DNA from: an uncultured Prevotellaceae bacterium
GTDB lineage: Bacteria > Bacteroidota > Bacteroidia > Bacteroidales > Bacteroidaceae
Assembly (NCBI GenBank): GCA_947169245.1
Contig: CAMVPA010000004.1
Span: 47,478 to 111,477, forward strand
DNA: 64,000 bases
Direction: 5' to 3'
Shown here: positions 1 through 8,047 of the stretch, piece by piece
How positions within the stretch are numbered: the first letter of the stretch is position 1
Layout of the letters: the number at the start of each line of letters is the position of its first letter
Notes under the pieces: generated by a model
What the model saw: the letters and a program-made list of their open reading frames with translations, nothing else
The model's database searches: none
Told to the model about the DNA's origin: nothing
Translations under genes and position numbers: made by a program

Positions 1-68
1 TTCTTCAGGAGCAGCCCACCCTACCCGTTGAGCAGGTGGTGAAGCTGGCGCTGAAGCAGATCAAGTAG
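1..68 (+). CDS. ruvA: C-terminal end of a probable RuvA (partial)
   Basis: An open frame enters from the left edge (first full codon at 3) and ends in TAG at 66-68. Its 21 residues, ending EQVVKLALKQIK, resemble the C-terminal helices of domain III of Bacteroidales RuvA, the Holliday-junction subunit that binds the RuvB motor; many of those proteins end in a similar VEKVIKLALK-type tail. The assignment rests on this short tail from memory, so another protein with an amphipathic C-terminal helix is possible. Confidence 0.45.
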   Translation, partial: LQEQPTLPVEQVVKLALKQIK

Positions 69-224
69 CCTCACGCGCTCCACAGTCAGACAAACGCCTT
101 GCCATCTCGTTGAGGTCCATCAAGCACGTATGGAATGGCAGAGGTGCGAAGGAGGAAGGAGGGTCTTGCCTTTATTTTAGGCCGAATTGCGTTAATCTTC
201 CAAAATCGCTTCGCTTTTACAAGC

Positions 225-314
225 TTTTTTCGTAACTTTGGCTACGCCGAACTTACTCTGCACTCAGAAAAGCTCAAATATTTTTGGCTTTTCCTTCGTT
301 TTTTCGTAACTTTG
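225..314 (+). promoter_or_regulatory. Tandem Bacteroidetes promoter boxes upstream of the GH28 gene
   Basis: The string TTTTTTCGTAACTTTG occurs twice, at 225-240 and 299-314. The second copy supplies a TAACTTTG -7 box (307-314) with a TTTG -33 box at 283-286, a 20-bp spacer typical of the primary sigma factor of Bacteroidetes. Transcription would start near 320, about 20 bases before the ATG at 342. The first copy may be a second promoter or part of a dispersed promoter-like repeat. No gene was seen between 69 and 224. Confidence 0.7.
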
Positions 315-341
315 CAGCCAAACACGAAAAAACAGCCACGC

Positions 342-1757
342 ATGAAACGTATTGCACTCTTGTTGTTCTGCATAACAGCCCTCGTCAGCAGTCGGGCCGC
401 CAACTACAAACAGTACTACGACGACCTGCCCACACCCGTCAAAGCGGTGGAGCCCTTCACGGTTCCTGAACGTACTGTCAGTCTGCCGGCATTCGGCGGT
501 GTGGCGGATGGCGTAACGCTGAACACCGAGGCTTTCAGCAAGGCCATTGCAGTGCTGTCGAAGCAAGGCGGCGGCCGCCTCATCGTGCCTGAGGGTGTGT
601 GGCTCACGGGACCCATCGTGCTGAAGGACAATATCGAACTGCACCTGAACCGCGGCGCCATCATCTACTTCACGCCCGACAAGCGTCTCTACCTGACGCC
701 TGAGGGAAGGTCGAAGCGCGCCAACCCCTGCATCAGTGCCTCGAAGTGCCGCAACATTGCCATCACCGGCGAAGGCGTGATTGACGGCAACGGCCAGCAG
801 TGGCGCCCCGTGAAGCGCAGCAAGATGAGCGACGTGGAGTGGAACCTATATCTCGACATGGGCGGACAGGTGACGGAGAAGGGAGACCTGTGGTATCCGT
901 GGCAGATGAAGAACGGCTATCCCGACATTGCCACTGACGCCAAGACGCAGGAAAGCATGCGCAACGACCTGTTCCGCATTGAGCAGTGCGAGAACGTGCT
1001 GCTGCAGGGTGTGACCTTCCAGAACTCGCCACGCTTCCACGTTCATCCCTGCTACTCGCGCAACATCATCATAGACGGCATCACCGTACGCTGTCCGTGG
1101 AACGTCCAGAACGGCGACGGCATTGACCTGAGCGACTGTCACCAGGCGCTCATCGTGCGCTCGACGGTCGACGTCGGCGACGACGGCATCTGCATGAAGA
1201 GCGGTTCGCAGAAGAAGAACTGGGACGTGTGGGGCTGTCAGGACATCGTGATCGAGGACAACACCGTGTTCCACGCCCACGGCGGCTTCGTGCTGGGCAG
1301 TGAGACCATCGGTGGCGTGCGCGACATGGTGGTGCGCCACAACCGCTTCCTCGGCACCGACGTGGGCCTGCGCTTCAAGAGCGGCGTTGGCCGCGGCGGC
1401 AAGACGGAGCGCATGTTCATCAGCGACATCATGATGACCGACATCAAGGACGAGGCCATCTCGTTCCAATGTGACTACGTGAACCGTGCTGCCGGAGACA
1501 ACGGCAAGGAGCCTATCATCACCGAGGAGATGCGCCGCCTGGCACCACAGTTCCAGGACATCCACATCCAGAACGTCGTCTGCCGAGGCTGCCACACGGG
1601 CATCAAGGCCGGCGGTATTCCTGAGCTGGACTGCGTGAAGGACATCGACATCAGCGACTGCTCCATCGTCTACAACACGACGGCGAAGAACATAGACGAG
1701 AGCACCGCCAAACTGCGGCTGACGCGCGTCACCCTGACACCGTCGAAGGCACAATAA
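342..1757 (+). CDS. Exported glycoside hydrolase family 28 (polygalacturonase-like)
   Basis: A 471-residue exported right-handed beta-helix glycosidase of the GH28 type, which hydrolyses galacturonan or related pectic chains with inversion. The start at 342 is preferred over an upstream in-frame ATG at 135 because it follows the promoter and opens a signal peptide (MKRIALLLFCITALVSSRA). GH28 signatures are visible: NGDGIDLSDC near residue 257 and GDDGIC near 279 (catalytic aspartates), the histidine-glycine site AHGGF near 312, and RFKSG near 343 for substrate binding. There is no SusC/SusD pair nearby, so it is not in a recognisable polysaccharide utilisation locus. parC follows after 24 bases and may be co-transcribed. 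The exact substrate cannot be read from sequence. Confidence 0.88.
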   Translation: MKRIALLLFCITALVSSRAANYKQYYDDLPTPVKAVEPFTVPERTVSLPAFGGVADGVTLNTEAFSKAIAVLSKQGGGRLIVPEGVWLTGPIVLKDNIELHLNRGAIIYFTPDKRLYLTPEGRSKRANPCISASKCRNIAITGEGVIDGNGQQWRPVKRSKMSDVEWNLYLDMGGQVTEKGDLWYPWQMKNGYPDIATDAKTQESMRNDLFRIEQCENVLLQGVTFQNSPRFHVHPCYSRNIIIDGITVRCPWNVQNGDGIDLSDCHQALIVRSTVDVGDDGICMKSGSQKKNWDVWGCQDIVIEDNTVFHAHGGFVLGSETIGGVRDMVVRHNRFLGTDVGLRFKSGVGRGGKTERMFISDIMMTDIKDEAISFQCDYVNRAAGDNGKEPIITEEMRRLAPQFQDIHIQNVVCRGCHTGIKAGGIPELDCVKDIDISDCSIVYNTTAKNIDESTAKLRLTRVTLTPSKAQ

Positions 1758-1781
1758 GAAGCGAATAACTAAAAACCAGAT

Positions 1782-4523
1782 ATGGACGACGAAATAAAAG
1801 ACACCCAACTGCCGGAATCAGCGGAAAGCCCGGCGACAACGGACACTGGGGAAGCCCACTCCGACTATAAACCTGTCAACCGCTTCGACGCAGCGGTCGT
1901 ACACCACCTCTCGGGCATGTACCAGAGCTGGTTTCTGGACTACGCCTCATACGTCATTCTGGAACGTGCCGTACCCAACATCGAGGACGGCTTCAAGCCC
2001 GTGCAACGACGCATCATGCACTCCATGAAACGCATGGACGACGGACGCTACAACAAGGTGGCGAACATCGTGGGACACACCATGCAGTTCCACCCTCACG
2101 GCGACGCCAGCATAGGCGACGCCCTGGTGCAGCTGGGACAGAAAGACCTGCTGATAGACACGCAGGGAAACTGGGGAAACATATTGACGGGCGACCGCGC
2201 CGCAGCCCCGCGATACATCGAGGCACGCCTGTCGAAGTTTGCACTTGACTGTGTCTTCAACCCGAAGACCACGGAGTGGCAGCTCAGCTACGACGGCCGC
2301 AACAAGGAGCCCATCTCCCTGCCCGTGAAGTTCCCACTGCTGCTGGCACAGGGTGCCGAGGGCATTGCCGTGGGATTGTCGTCGAAAATCCTGCCCCACA
2401 ACTTCTGCGAGATATGCGACGCCGCTGTCAGCTACCTCCACGACGAGCCCTTCCAGCTCTACCCCGACTTCCAGACGGGCGGCAGCATCGACGTGTCGAA
2501 GTACAACGACGGCCAGCGCGGCGGCGTCCTGAAGGTGAGGGCAAAGATTGAGAAACTCGACCAGAAGACGCTCGTCATACGCGACCTGCCCTACTCCAAG
2601 ACCGTGGAGAGCCTCATCGAGAGCATCAAGAAGGCTATTGAGAAAGGTAAGATCAAAGCCAAGCGTGTGGACGACCTGACATCGGCACAGGTAGAGATAC
2701 AGATACACCTGATGCCCGGCGTGTCATCGGACAAGACGCTCGACGCCCTCTATGCCTTCACCGACTGCGAGATCAATATCTCGCCGAACTGCTGCGTCAT
2801 CAGCGACCAGAAACCACAGTTCCTCACCGTCAGCGACGTGCTGCGCCACAGCGTAGAGCGCACGAAGGACCTGATACGCCAGGAGCTGGAGATACGCAAG
2901 GGCGAACTGCTGGAGCAGCTGCACTTCTGCTCGCTGGAGAAGATCTTCATCGAGGAGCGCATCTACAAGGACAAGAAGTTCGAGCAGGCGCCAACCATCG
3001 ACGCCGTCTGCGAACATATTGACGAACGGCTGACACCCTACTACCCGCAGATGGTGCGCGAGGTGACGAAGGACGACATCCTGAAACTGCTGGAAATCAA
3101 GATGCAGCGCATCCTGAAGTTCAACAAGGACAAGGCCGACGAGCTGATGGCACGCATCAAGGCCGAGATTGACGAGATAGACCGCGACCTGGCCAACATG
3201 ATTGAGGTGACGGCCTCGTGGTTTATGTTCCTCAAGGACAAGTACGGCAAGGACCACCCGCGCCTGACGGAGATACGCAACTTCGACACCATCGAAGCCA
3301 CAAAGGTGGCCGAGGCCAACCAGAAGCTCTACATCAACCGCACGGACGGATTCATCGGCACAGGACTGAAGAAGGACGAGTACGTGTGCAACTGCTCTGA
3401 CATCGACGACATCATCATCTTCTACCGCGACGGCAAGTACAAGGTGGTACGCGTGGCCGAGAAGCTGTTCGTAGGCAAGAACGTGCTCTACCTGCAGGTG
3501 TTCAAGAAGAACGACTCACGCACCATCTACAACGCTGTCTACCGCGACGGCAAGAAAGGTCCCTGCTTCATCAAGCGCTTCAACGTGACCTCGATGACCC
3601 GCGACAAGGAGTATGACCTGACACAGGGCACGCCGGGCTCGAAGGTGATGTACTTCACCGCCAACCCCAACGGCGAGGCCGAGATTATCAAGGTGACGCT
3701 GGAGCCAAACCCAAAGCTGAAGAAGATATTCGTGGACAAGGACTTCTCGGAGGTGCTCATCAAGGGACGCGCCTCGAAGGGTAACCTGCTGACGAAGATG
3801 CCCGTACATCGCATCGGACTGAAGAGCCACGGACACTCCACGCTCGGCGGGCGCAAGGTGTGGTACGACCCCGACGTGAACCGTCTGAACTACGACGAGC
3901 ACGGCCGACTGCTGGGCGAGTTCTACGACGACGACCAGATTCTCGTGGTGCTCGACAACGGCGACTTCTACCTGACGAGCTTCGACGTGAACAACCACTA
4001 CGAGGCCAACATCCTGCGTATCGAGAAGTGGGAGCAGGACAAGGTGTGGAGCGCCGTCCTCTGGGATGCCGACAACCAGGGCTACCCCTACGTGAAGCGA
4101 TTCCTCATGGAAGCCACGAAGCGCAAGCAGAACTTCCTGGGCGAGAACCAGCTGTCGAAGCTCATCCTGCTGACCGACCAGGTATACCCGCGCCTGCAGG
4201 TTGTCTATGGCGGCAACGACGAGTTCCGCGGAAGCGAGGAGATAGACGTCGAACAGTTCATCACGGTCAAGGGCTTCAAAGCCAAGGGCAAGCGACTCAC
4301 CACCTACCAGACGGAGAGCATCACCGAGCTGGAGCCGACACGCTTCCCAGAGCCGCCGGAGGAATCTGAAGAGACAGAAGACACAGAGCCGCAGGAAGAA
4401 CAGGAACTACCTGAAAACCAGGAGGCACCAGAAGCACTGGACATCCCTGTAATCCCGGAGCCCCCTCTCCCACACGACCTAACAGCCCAACAGACGAGCC
4501 TATTCACAGATGAAGACTTTTAG
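1782..4523 (+). CDS. parC: DNA topoisomerase IV subunit A (ParC/GyrA family)
   Basis: 913 residues. Type IIA topoisomerase A subunit that breaks and rejoins duplex DNA for decatenation, with ParE supplying ATPase. The N-terminal winged-helix and tower region includes YASYVILERAVPNIEDGFKP, the quinolone-resistance-region stretch HPHGDASIGDALVQL, and AAAPRY with the catalytic tyrosine near residue 144. The C-terminal half has beta-pinwheel-like repeats and ends in an acidic Pro/Glu-rich tail (about residues 850-900). The sequence looks like the Bacteroidetes ParC type rather than GyrA (no GyrA box recognised), though a GyrA label cannot be fully excluded without alignment. The stop overlaps the next start by 14 bases. 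Confidence 0.93.
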   Translation: MDDEIKDTQLPESAESPATTDTGEAHSDYKPVNRFDAAVVHHLSGMYQSWFLDYASYVILERAVPNIEDGFKPVQRRIMHSMKRMDDGRYNKVANIVGHTMQFHPHGDASIGDALVQLGQKDLLIDTQGNWGNILTGDRAAAPRYIEARLSKFALDCVFNPKTTEWQLSYDGRNKEPISLPVKFPLLLAQGAEGIAVGLSSKILPHNFCEICDAAVSYLHDEPFQLYPDFQTGGSIDVSKYNDGQRGGVLKVRAKIEKLDQKTLVIRDLPYSKTVESLIESIKKAIEKGKIKAKRVDDLTSAQVEIQIHLMPGVSSDKTLDALYAFTDCEINISPNCCVISDQKPQFLTVSDVLRHSVERTKDLIRQELEIRKGELLEQLHFCSLEKIFIEERIYKDKKFEQAPTIDAVCEHIDERLTPYYPQMVREVTKDDILKLLEIKMQRILKFNKDKADELMARIKAEIDEIDRDLANMIEVTASWFMFLKDKYGKDHPRLTEIRNFDTIEATKVAEANQKLYINRTDGFIGTGLKKDEYVCNCSDIDDIIIFYRDGKYKVVRVAEKLFVGKNVLYLQVFKKNDSRTIYNAVYRDGKKGPCFIKRFNVTSMTRDKEYDLTQGTPGSKVMYFTANPNGEAEIIKVTLEPNPKLKKIFVDKDFSEVLIKGRASKGNLLTKMPVHRIGLKSHGHSTLGGRKVWYDPDVNRLNYDEHGRLLGEFYDDDQILVVLDNGDFYLTSFDVNNHYEANILRIEKWEQDKVWSAVLWDADNQGYPYVKRFLMEATKRKQNFLGENQLSKLILLTDQVYPRLQVVYGGNDEFRGSEEIDVEQFITVKGFKAKGKRLTTYQTESITELEPTRFPEPPEESEETEDTEPQEEQELPENQEAPEALDIPVIPEPPLPHDLTAQQTSLFTDEDF

Positions 4524-5289
4524 CATAGCACTACTGCTGACAGCAGCCACTACACTGAGCGCCCAGACGGTGAACACATCGGTCTGGCAGATTGGTGCGG
4601 GACCTACATACATCCTCGACACCTTCCTGTCGCAGGAGAAATTCAGCGGCTCGGGCCTGACGCTGCTGAACACCACGGAACGGCAGCGCGACGACAAGCG
4701 ATGGTGTACCATCATGGAGCATGAGCTGAACATGGCCACGGCCGACGACCGATCAGGCAAACGAGAAGAACTACAAGCCAGTTATACCGCCTTCGGAGGT
4801 GCCCTGCACAACTGGCAGCATGGCAAGCTGCAGCTTCAGGCCGGCGCTGTTGCAGCGCTCGATCTGGGTGTCATCTACAACACCAGCAACAGCAACAACC
4901 CCGCTCAGGGCCGGTTCTCGCTGCAACTCATGCCGACAGGCACAGCAGCCTACAACCTGAAACTGTGGCGCCGGCCGCTCAAGCTGCGCTACGAAGTACA
5001 ACTGCCGTTAGCCGGTGTGATGTTCAGCCCCAACTACGGACAGTCGTACTACGAGATTTTCTCCTTAGGCGACTACGACAACAACATCGTACAGACGACC
5101 TTCGTCACGGCTCCCAACATGCGTCAACAGCTGTCGGCCGATTACCTCGTCGGCAAGAATCTGACACTGAGGCTAGGCTATCTGGGACACTACCAGCAGG
5201 CAAAAGTTAACAACTTGAAGTCGCACATCTACAACCATCGACTGATGATTGGTATCGTGCGCCGATTCTCTATCATACCACGCCCATGA
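4510..5289 (+). CDS. DUF3316-like exported protein
   Basis: 259 residues. It begins with a signal peptide (MKTFSIALLLTAATTLSAQ), followed by alternating hydrophobic and polar strands with many Tyr, Gly and Asn residues, suggesting a small outer-membrane beta-barrel. The overall pattern (mature N-terminus VNTSVWQIGAGPTYILDTF, C-terminal RLGYLGHYQQAKVNNLKSHIYNHR) resembles the Bacteroidetes family DUF3316. No catalytic motif was seen. Its first 14 bases lie inside the end of parC and its stop overlaps the start of the S41 protease gene, so the three are probably translated from one mRNA. Function unknown. Confidence 0.75.
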   Translation: MKTFSIALLLTAATTLSAQTVNTSVWQIGAGPTYILDTFLSQEKFSGSGLTLLNTTERQRDDKRWCTIMEHELNMATADDRSGKREELQASYTAFGGALHNWQHGKLQLQAGAVAALDLGVIYNTSNSNNPAQGRFSLQLMPTGTAAYNLKLWRRPLKLRYEVQLPLAGVMFSPNYGQSYYEIFSLGDYDNNIVQTTFVTAPNMRQQLSADYLVGKNLTLRLGYLGHYQQAKVNNLKSHIYNHRLMIGIVRRFSIIPRP

Positions 5290-6344
5290 ACACCACCATA
5301 CAAGCAAGACACCGACTACCACACTGGTTGAGCTGCGCTGTCCACTCGCTCTGCTGCGGCATTGCTGCAGCGCTACTCCTCACTGCCTGCGTCGACGAAG
5401 ACGATTACCCCGACACACCGCAGGGCAACTTCGAGGCACTCTGGCAGATCATCGACCAGCACTACTGCTTCCTTGACTACAAACAGCACGAGATAGGATT
5501 GGACTGGCAGCAAGTTTATAATAAATATAAGGTACGCGTGAACAACGACATGAGCAACTACCAGCTCTTCGAGGTGCTCGCCGACATGCTCTCGGAACTG
5601 CGCGACGGCCATGTCAACATGACGGCAGCTCACGACTATGCACGCAACTGGTCGTGGTTTGAGGACTATCCCACCAACTACAGCGACTCGCTGGAGCGCA
5701 TCTATATGGGCCGCGACTACAAGATTGCGGCAGGAGTGGACTACCGCATACTCGATGACAACATAGGCTACATACGCTATGAGTCGTTCCAGCAGGGCGT
5801 CGGCGAAGGCAACATGAACGAAATGCTGACAGAACTGCTCACCTGCACGGGCATTATCATCGACATCAGAAACAACGGTGGCGGCGACCTGACCAACGCC
5901 AATAGCTTTGCTGCACGTTTTGCCAACGAGAAGACACTCGTAGGCTACATACAACACAAGACGGGCAAGGGACACAGTGACTTCTCGGAAATGAAACCCC
6001 GATACCTGGAACCGTCGAACCAGCTACGCTGGCAAAAGCCCATCTGCGTGCTCACCAACCGCCATGTCTATTCCGCTGCCAACGAGTTCACGCTCTACAT
6101 GAAGTCGTTGCCTAACGTCAAACTGGTGGGCGACCATACTGGCGGCGGCTCGGGCATGCCCTTCAGCTCGTCGCTGCCTAACGGCTGGTCGGTGCGCTTC
6201 TCGGCCGTACCGATGTACGACACGCAGCGCAATCCAACAGAATTCGGCATTGAGCCCGACTATCGGGTCGACATGACTGAAGAGGACTTCAGGAGAGGAA
6301 AGGATACGATTATCGAGTTTGCGCGCCAGTTGTTAACAAAATAA
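5286..6344 (+). CDS. S41-family (C-terminal processing) protease lipoprotein
   Basis: 352 residues. A hydrophobic N-terminus with a lipobox-like end (LLLTACVDEDDYP) predicts a lipoprotein anchored in the cell envelope. A tail-specific-protease core follows: GYIRYESF, IIIDIRNNGGGDL near residue 197, and VYSAANEF near residue 261, which carries the probable nucleophilic serine. A PDZ domain is not obvious, as in many Bacteroidetes S41 lipoproteins. These enzymes cleave periplasmic or surface proteins near their C-termini; the substrate here is unknown. It overlaps the DUF3316-like gene by 4 bases and is followed by the tRNA pair. Confidence 0.85.
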   Translation: MNTTIQARHRLPHWLSCAVHSLCCGIAAALLLTACVDEDDYPDTPQGNFEALWQIIDQHYCFLDYKQHEIGLDWQQVYNKYKVRVNNDMSNYQLFEVLADMLSELRDGHVNMTAAHDYARNWSWFEDYPTNYSDSLERIYMGRDYKIAAGVDYRILDDNIGYIRYESFQQGVGEGNMNEMLTELLTCTGIIIDIRNNGGGDLTNANSFAARFANEKTLVGYIQHKTGKGHSDFSEMKPRYLEPSNQLRWQKPICVLTNRHVYSAANEFTLYMKSLPNVKLVGDHTGGGSGMPFSSSLPNGWSVRFSAVPMYDTQRNPTEFGIEPDYRVDMTEEDFRRGKDTIIEFARQLLTK

Positions 6345-6405
6345 AAAAACGTACTGCGTGAGCAAAAATTTCTCATTTCTTATCACTCATTTCTCATTTT
6401 TTTAG

Positions 6406-6413
6406 TACCTTTG
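6406..6413 (+). promoter_or_regulatory. -7 box for the tRNA-Leu/tRNA-Val operon
   Basis: TACCTTTG lies 29 bases upstream of the mature tRNA-Leu, in a T-rich tract made of TTTCTCA-like repeats (6367-6403). No exact TTTG -33 box was found at the usual distance. Confidence 0.6.
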
Positions 6414-6442
6414 CACCCGCAAATGACAACAGAGCCTGTTTT

Positions 6443-6524
6443 GCGCCTGTGGCGGAATTGGTAGACGCGCTAGACTTAGGATCTAGTTTCTTCCGAAGTG
6501 CAGGTTCGAGTCCTGTCAGGCGCA
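6443..6524 (+). tRNA. tRNA-Leu (anticodon TAG)
   Basis: The acceptor stem GCGCCTG pairs with CAGGCGC, with discriminator A at 6524. The anticodon stem CTAGA/TCTAG encloses loop CTTAGGA, giving anticodon TAG for leucine. A variable arm of the class II type and a T-arm with GTTCGAGTC are present. The 3' CCA is not encoded. Confidence 0.95.
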
Positions 6525-6533
6525 CAAAGACAA

Positions 6534-6607
6534 GTCGGCATAGCTCAGCTGGTTAGAGTATCACCTTGACATGGTGGGGGTCCTTGGTTCGAATCCAAGT
6601 GTCGACA
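6534..6607 (+). tRNA. tRNA-Val (anticodon GAC)
   Basis: The acceptor GTCGGCA pairs with TGTCGAC (one G-T wobble). The anticodon loop TTGACAT gives GAC for valine, and the T-loop contains GTTCGAATC. It lies 9 bases after the tRNA-Leu, so the two are almost certainly one transcript. Confidence 0.95.
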
Positions 6608-6612
6608 CAAAG

Positions 6613-6640
6613 AAAAGCGAAGTCCTCGGACTTCGCTTTT
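6613..6640 (+). terminator. Rho-independent terminator after the tRNA pair
   Basis: A perfect 13-bp stem (AAAAGCGAAGTCC paired with GGACTTCGCTTTT) around a two-base loop, with T residues at the end of the right arm. It sits directly after the tRNA-Val and could also serve the convergent lipoprotein gene. Confidence 0.85.
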
Positions 6641-6662
6641 TCGTTGTCGACTCACTCTCTGC

Positions 6663-7136
6663 TTACTCGCGACGCTCCGTAGAATAGCGCACGGTGACCG
6701 TGGGCGAGTAAGTGTTCAACAATGTCAGCAGGACGGTGCCTTTGTCGTTCTGGAACGTGGCCTCCTTGTGCAGGTCGCCATGCTTACCCATGTTAGGCCA
6801 GCCAAACTCCTTCTCGAAACTGTCGTGCAGCGACTGCCACAAGTTGGAAGTCGAGTCATTGTACGTAGCCGTGTAGTTCTCCAGAATGTCGAGGATCGTG
6901 TCGTTCTGATGATAGACAGCCACGGTGAAATTATGAGCCAGGGTGTCGGTCAGCACGTAGCGGTCATCATACTGCGTGGTGTCCAACCAGAGGTTCGGCA
7001 GCTTCTGCTGCAGAGAGTCAACCATCGACTTAGCCGACATGCCCATAGTCATGCCGCGATAGTCAATATACCCGCGCTCACTTGAGCAAGCGCACATCAG
7101 ACACAGAGCCGTAAAGGCCATCATGAGTTTCTTCAT
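6663..7136 (-). CDS. Small lipoprotein of unknown function
   Basis: 157 residues. The N-terminus MKKLMMAFTALCLMCACSS is a lipoprotein signal with Cys at about residue 17. The mature part (MGMSAKSMVDSLQQKLPNLW and following) is soluble, mixed alpha/beta and without a motif I recognise. It is monocistronic: its own promoter lies at 7172-7179 and it converges on the tRNA terminator. Function unknown. Confidence 0.8.
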   Translation of the reverse strand: MKKLMMAFTALCLMCACSSERGYIDYRGMTMGMSAKSMVDSLQQKLPNLWLDTTQYDDRYVLTDTLAHNFTVAVYHQNDTILDILENYTATYNDSTSNLWQSLHDSFEKEFGWPNMGKHGDLHKEATFQNDKGTVLLTLLNTYSPTVTVRYSTERRE

Positions 7137-7171
7137 AACAATTACAGTTTAGGTGGGCACTATACCCGCTG

Positions 7172-7179
7172 CAAAGTTA
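7172..7179 (-). promoter_or_regulatory. -7 box for the 157-residue lipoprotein gene
   Basis: On the minus strand this reads TAACTTTG, preceded by a T-rich stretch (TTTTTTG). It lies 36 bases upstream of the lipoprotein ATG and is divergent from the promoter of the metal/flavin operon. Confidence 0.65.
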
Positions 7180-7254
7180 CAAAAAACTCGTTAACCAGCA
7201 AGCGTTTTTCAGAACATTAACGTATCGCCGCATGGAAAGTTGAAGAAAATTGTG

Positions 7255-7262
7255 TATCTTTG
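7255..7262 (+). promoter_or_regulatory. -7 box for the HMA-TonB-DUF4876-FMN operon
   Basis: TATCTTTG followed by GCA, 22 bases upstream of the chosen ATG at 7285. A weak GTTG lies near the -33 position. No other promoter-like sequence was seen before the terminator at 15510, so the whole six-gene operon may depend on this one. I saw no Fur, Zur or CueR operator that I could defend. Confidence 0.65.
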
Positions 7263-7284
7263 CAGCCAAAAGAATGACTACGTC

Positions 7285-8043
7285 ATGAAAAGGACTACAT
7301 TGCTACTAACAGGACTGCTGATGGCCATTGCCATGCAGGCCGCTACCGCAACTGATACTATTACTGTACGCATCAAAGGCATGCGCTGTGAGGAATGTGC
7401 ACACAAAGTGAACACAGTGCTGCACAAGTTGAATGGCGTGAAAAGCATTGACTACAACTTGGAACGACGCACGGCAACCATTGCCTACGACAAGGTACTG
7501 ACGTGTCGCGACACCATCGAGGCACGGCTGGCTGCCACCGGCCGCTACAAGGCATCGGCCTATAGTAAGGACGAGGTGATACGCCGTGGCATGGGACTGC
7601 AGATGAGCGACATGCACTGTCAGAAGTGTGCCGACCGCATCACGAAACGACTGGAGCAGATAGAGGGCGTCGACAGTCTTGCACCAAAGGTGGACAAGCA
7701 ATACGTCTTCGTGCGCTACGACGCCAACCGTACCAACAAGGACATCATCCGCCAGGCACTGGCAGACCTGGGCTTTACCCCAGTGAACTACTACACGAGC
7801 ACGGACATCAGCTTTGCCTACTTCCTGATTCCAAAGGAGGCGGCCAACGACGAGACCATTGATACAGTCCTTGCGCTGGACGGTGTCGACGATGCCAACG
7901 TCAACGCGAAACGCGGATCGCTGGCCATCACCTACATCAACACCGAGACAAGCACGGAGAAGCTGCAGGAACAGCTGAAGGCCGAAGGCATCGATGCTAC
8001 CCTGCCGCCTGCCCACGAGTGTAAGGAAGAGAAACAACAGTAA
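7285..8043 (+). CDS. Exported protein with tandem heavy-metal-associated (HMA) domains
   Basis: 252 residues from the ATG at 7285; an earlier in-frame ATG at 7240 lies upstream of the -7 box and is not credible. A signal peptide (MKRTTLLLTGLLMAIAMQAA) is followed by two HMA domains with intact CxxC metal sites, GMRCEEC and DMHCQKC, each in the usual beta-alpha-beta context (residues about 28-95 and 100-170). A third degenerate repeat (about 175-240) lacks the cysteines. HMA domains bind soft metals such as Cu(I), Zn(II) or Cd(II); most are cytoplasmic or the N-termini of P-type ATPases, so an exported tandem version is unusual. It is first in an operon with a TonB receptor 5 bases downstream, suggesting a periplasmic metal carrier. 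The metal is unknown. Confidence 0.82.
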   Translation: MKRTTLLLTGLLMAIAMQAATATDTITVRIKGMRCEECAHKVNTVLHKLNGVKSIDYNLERRTATIAYDKVLTCRDTIEARLAATGRYKASAYSKDEVIRRGMGLQMSDMHCQKCADRITKRLEQIEGVDSLAPKVDKQYVFVRYDANRTNKDIIRQALADLGFTPVNYYTSTDISFAYFLIPKEAANDETIDTVLALDGVDDANVNAKRGSLAITYINTETSTEKLQEQLKAEGIDATLPPAHECKEEKQQ

Positions 8044-8047
8044 GCCT

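Noticed and set aside
342..1757. Polysaccharide utilisation locus around the GH28 gene
   Set aside because: No SusC/SusD pair, no hybrid sensor and no second carbohydrate enzyme nearby; the neighbours are housekeeping genes.
846..1808. A 320-codon open frame opposite the GH28 gene
   Set aside because: Valine/alanine/histidine-rich antisense translation with no motif; the GH28 signatures are on the plus strand.
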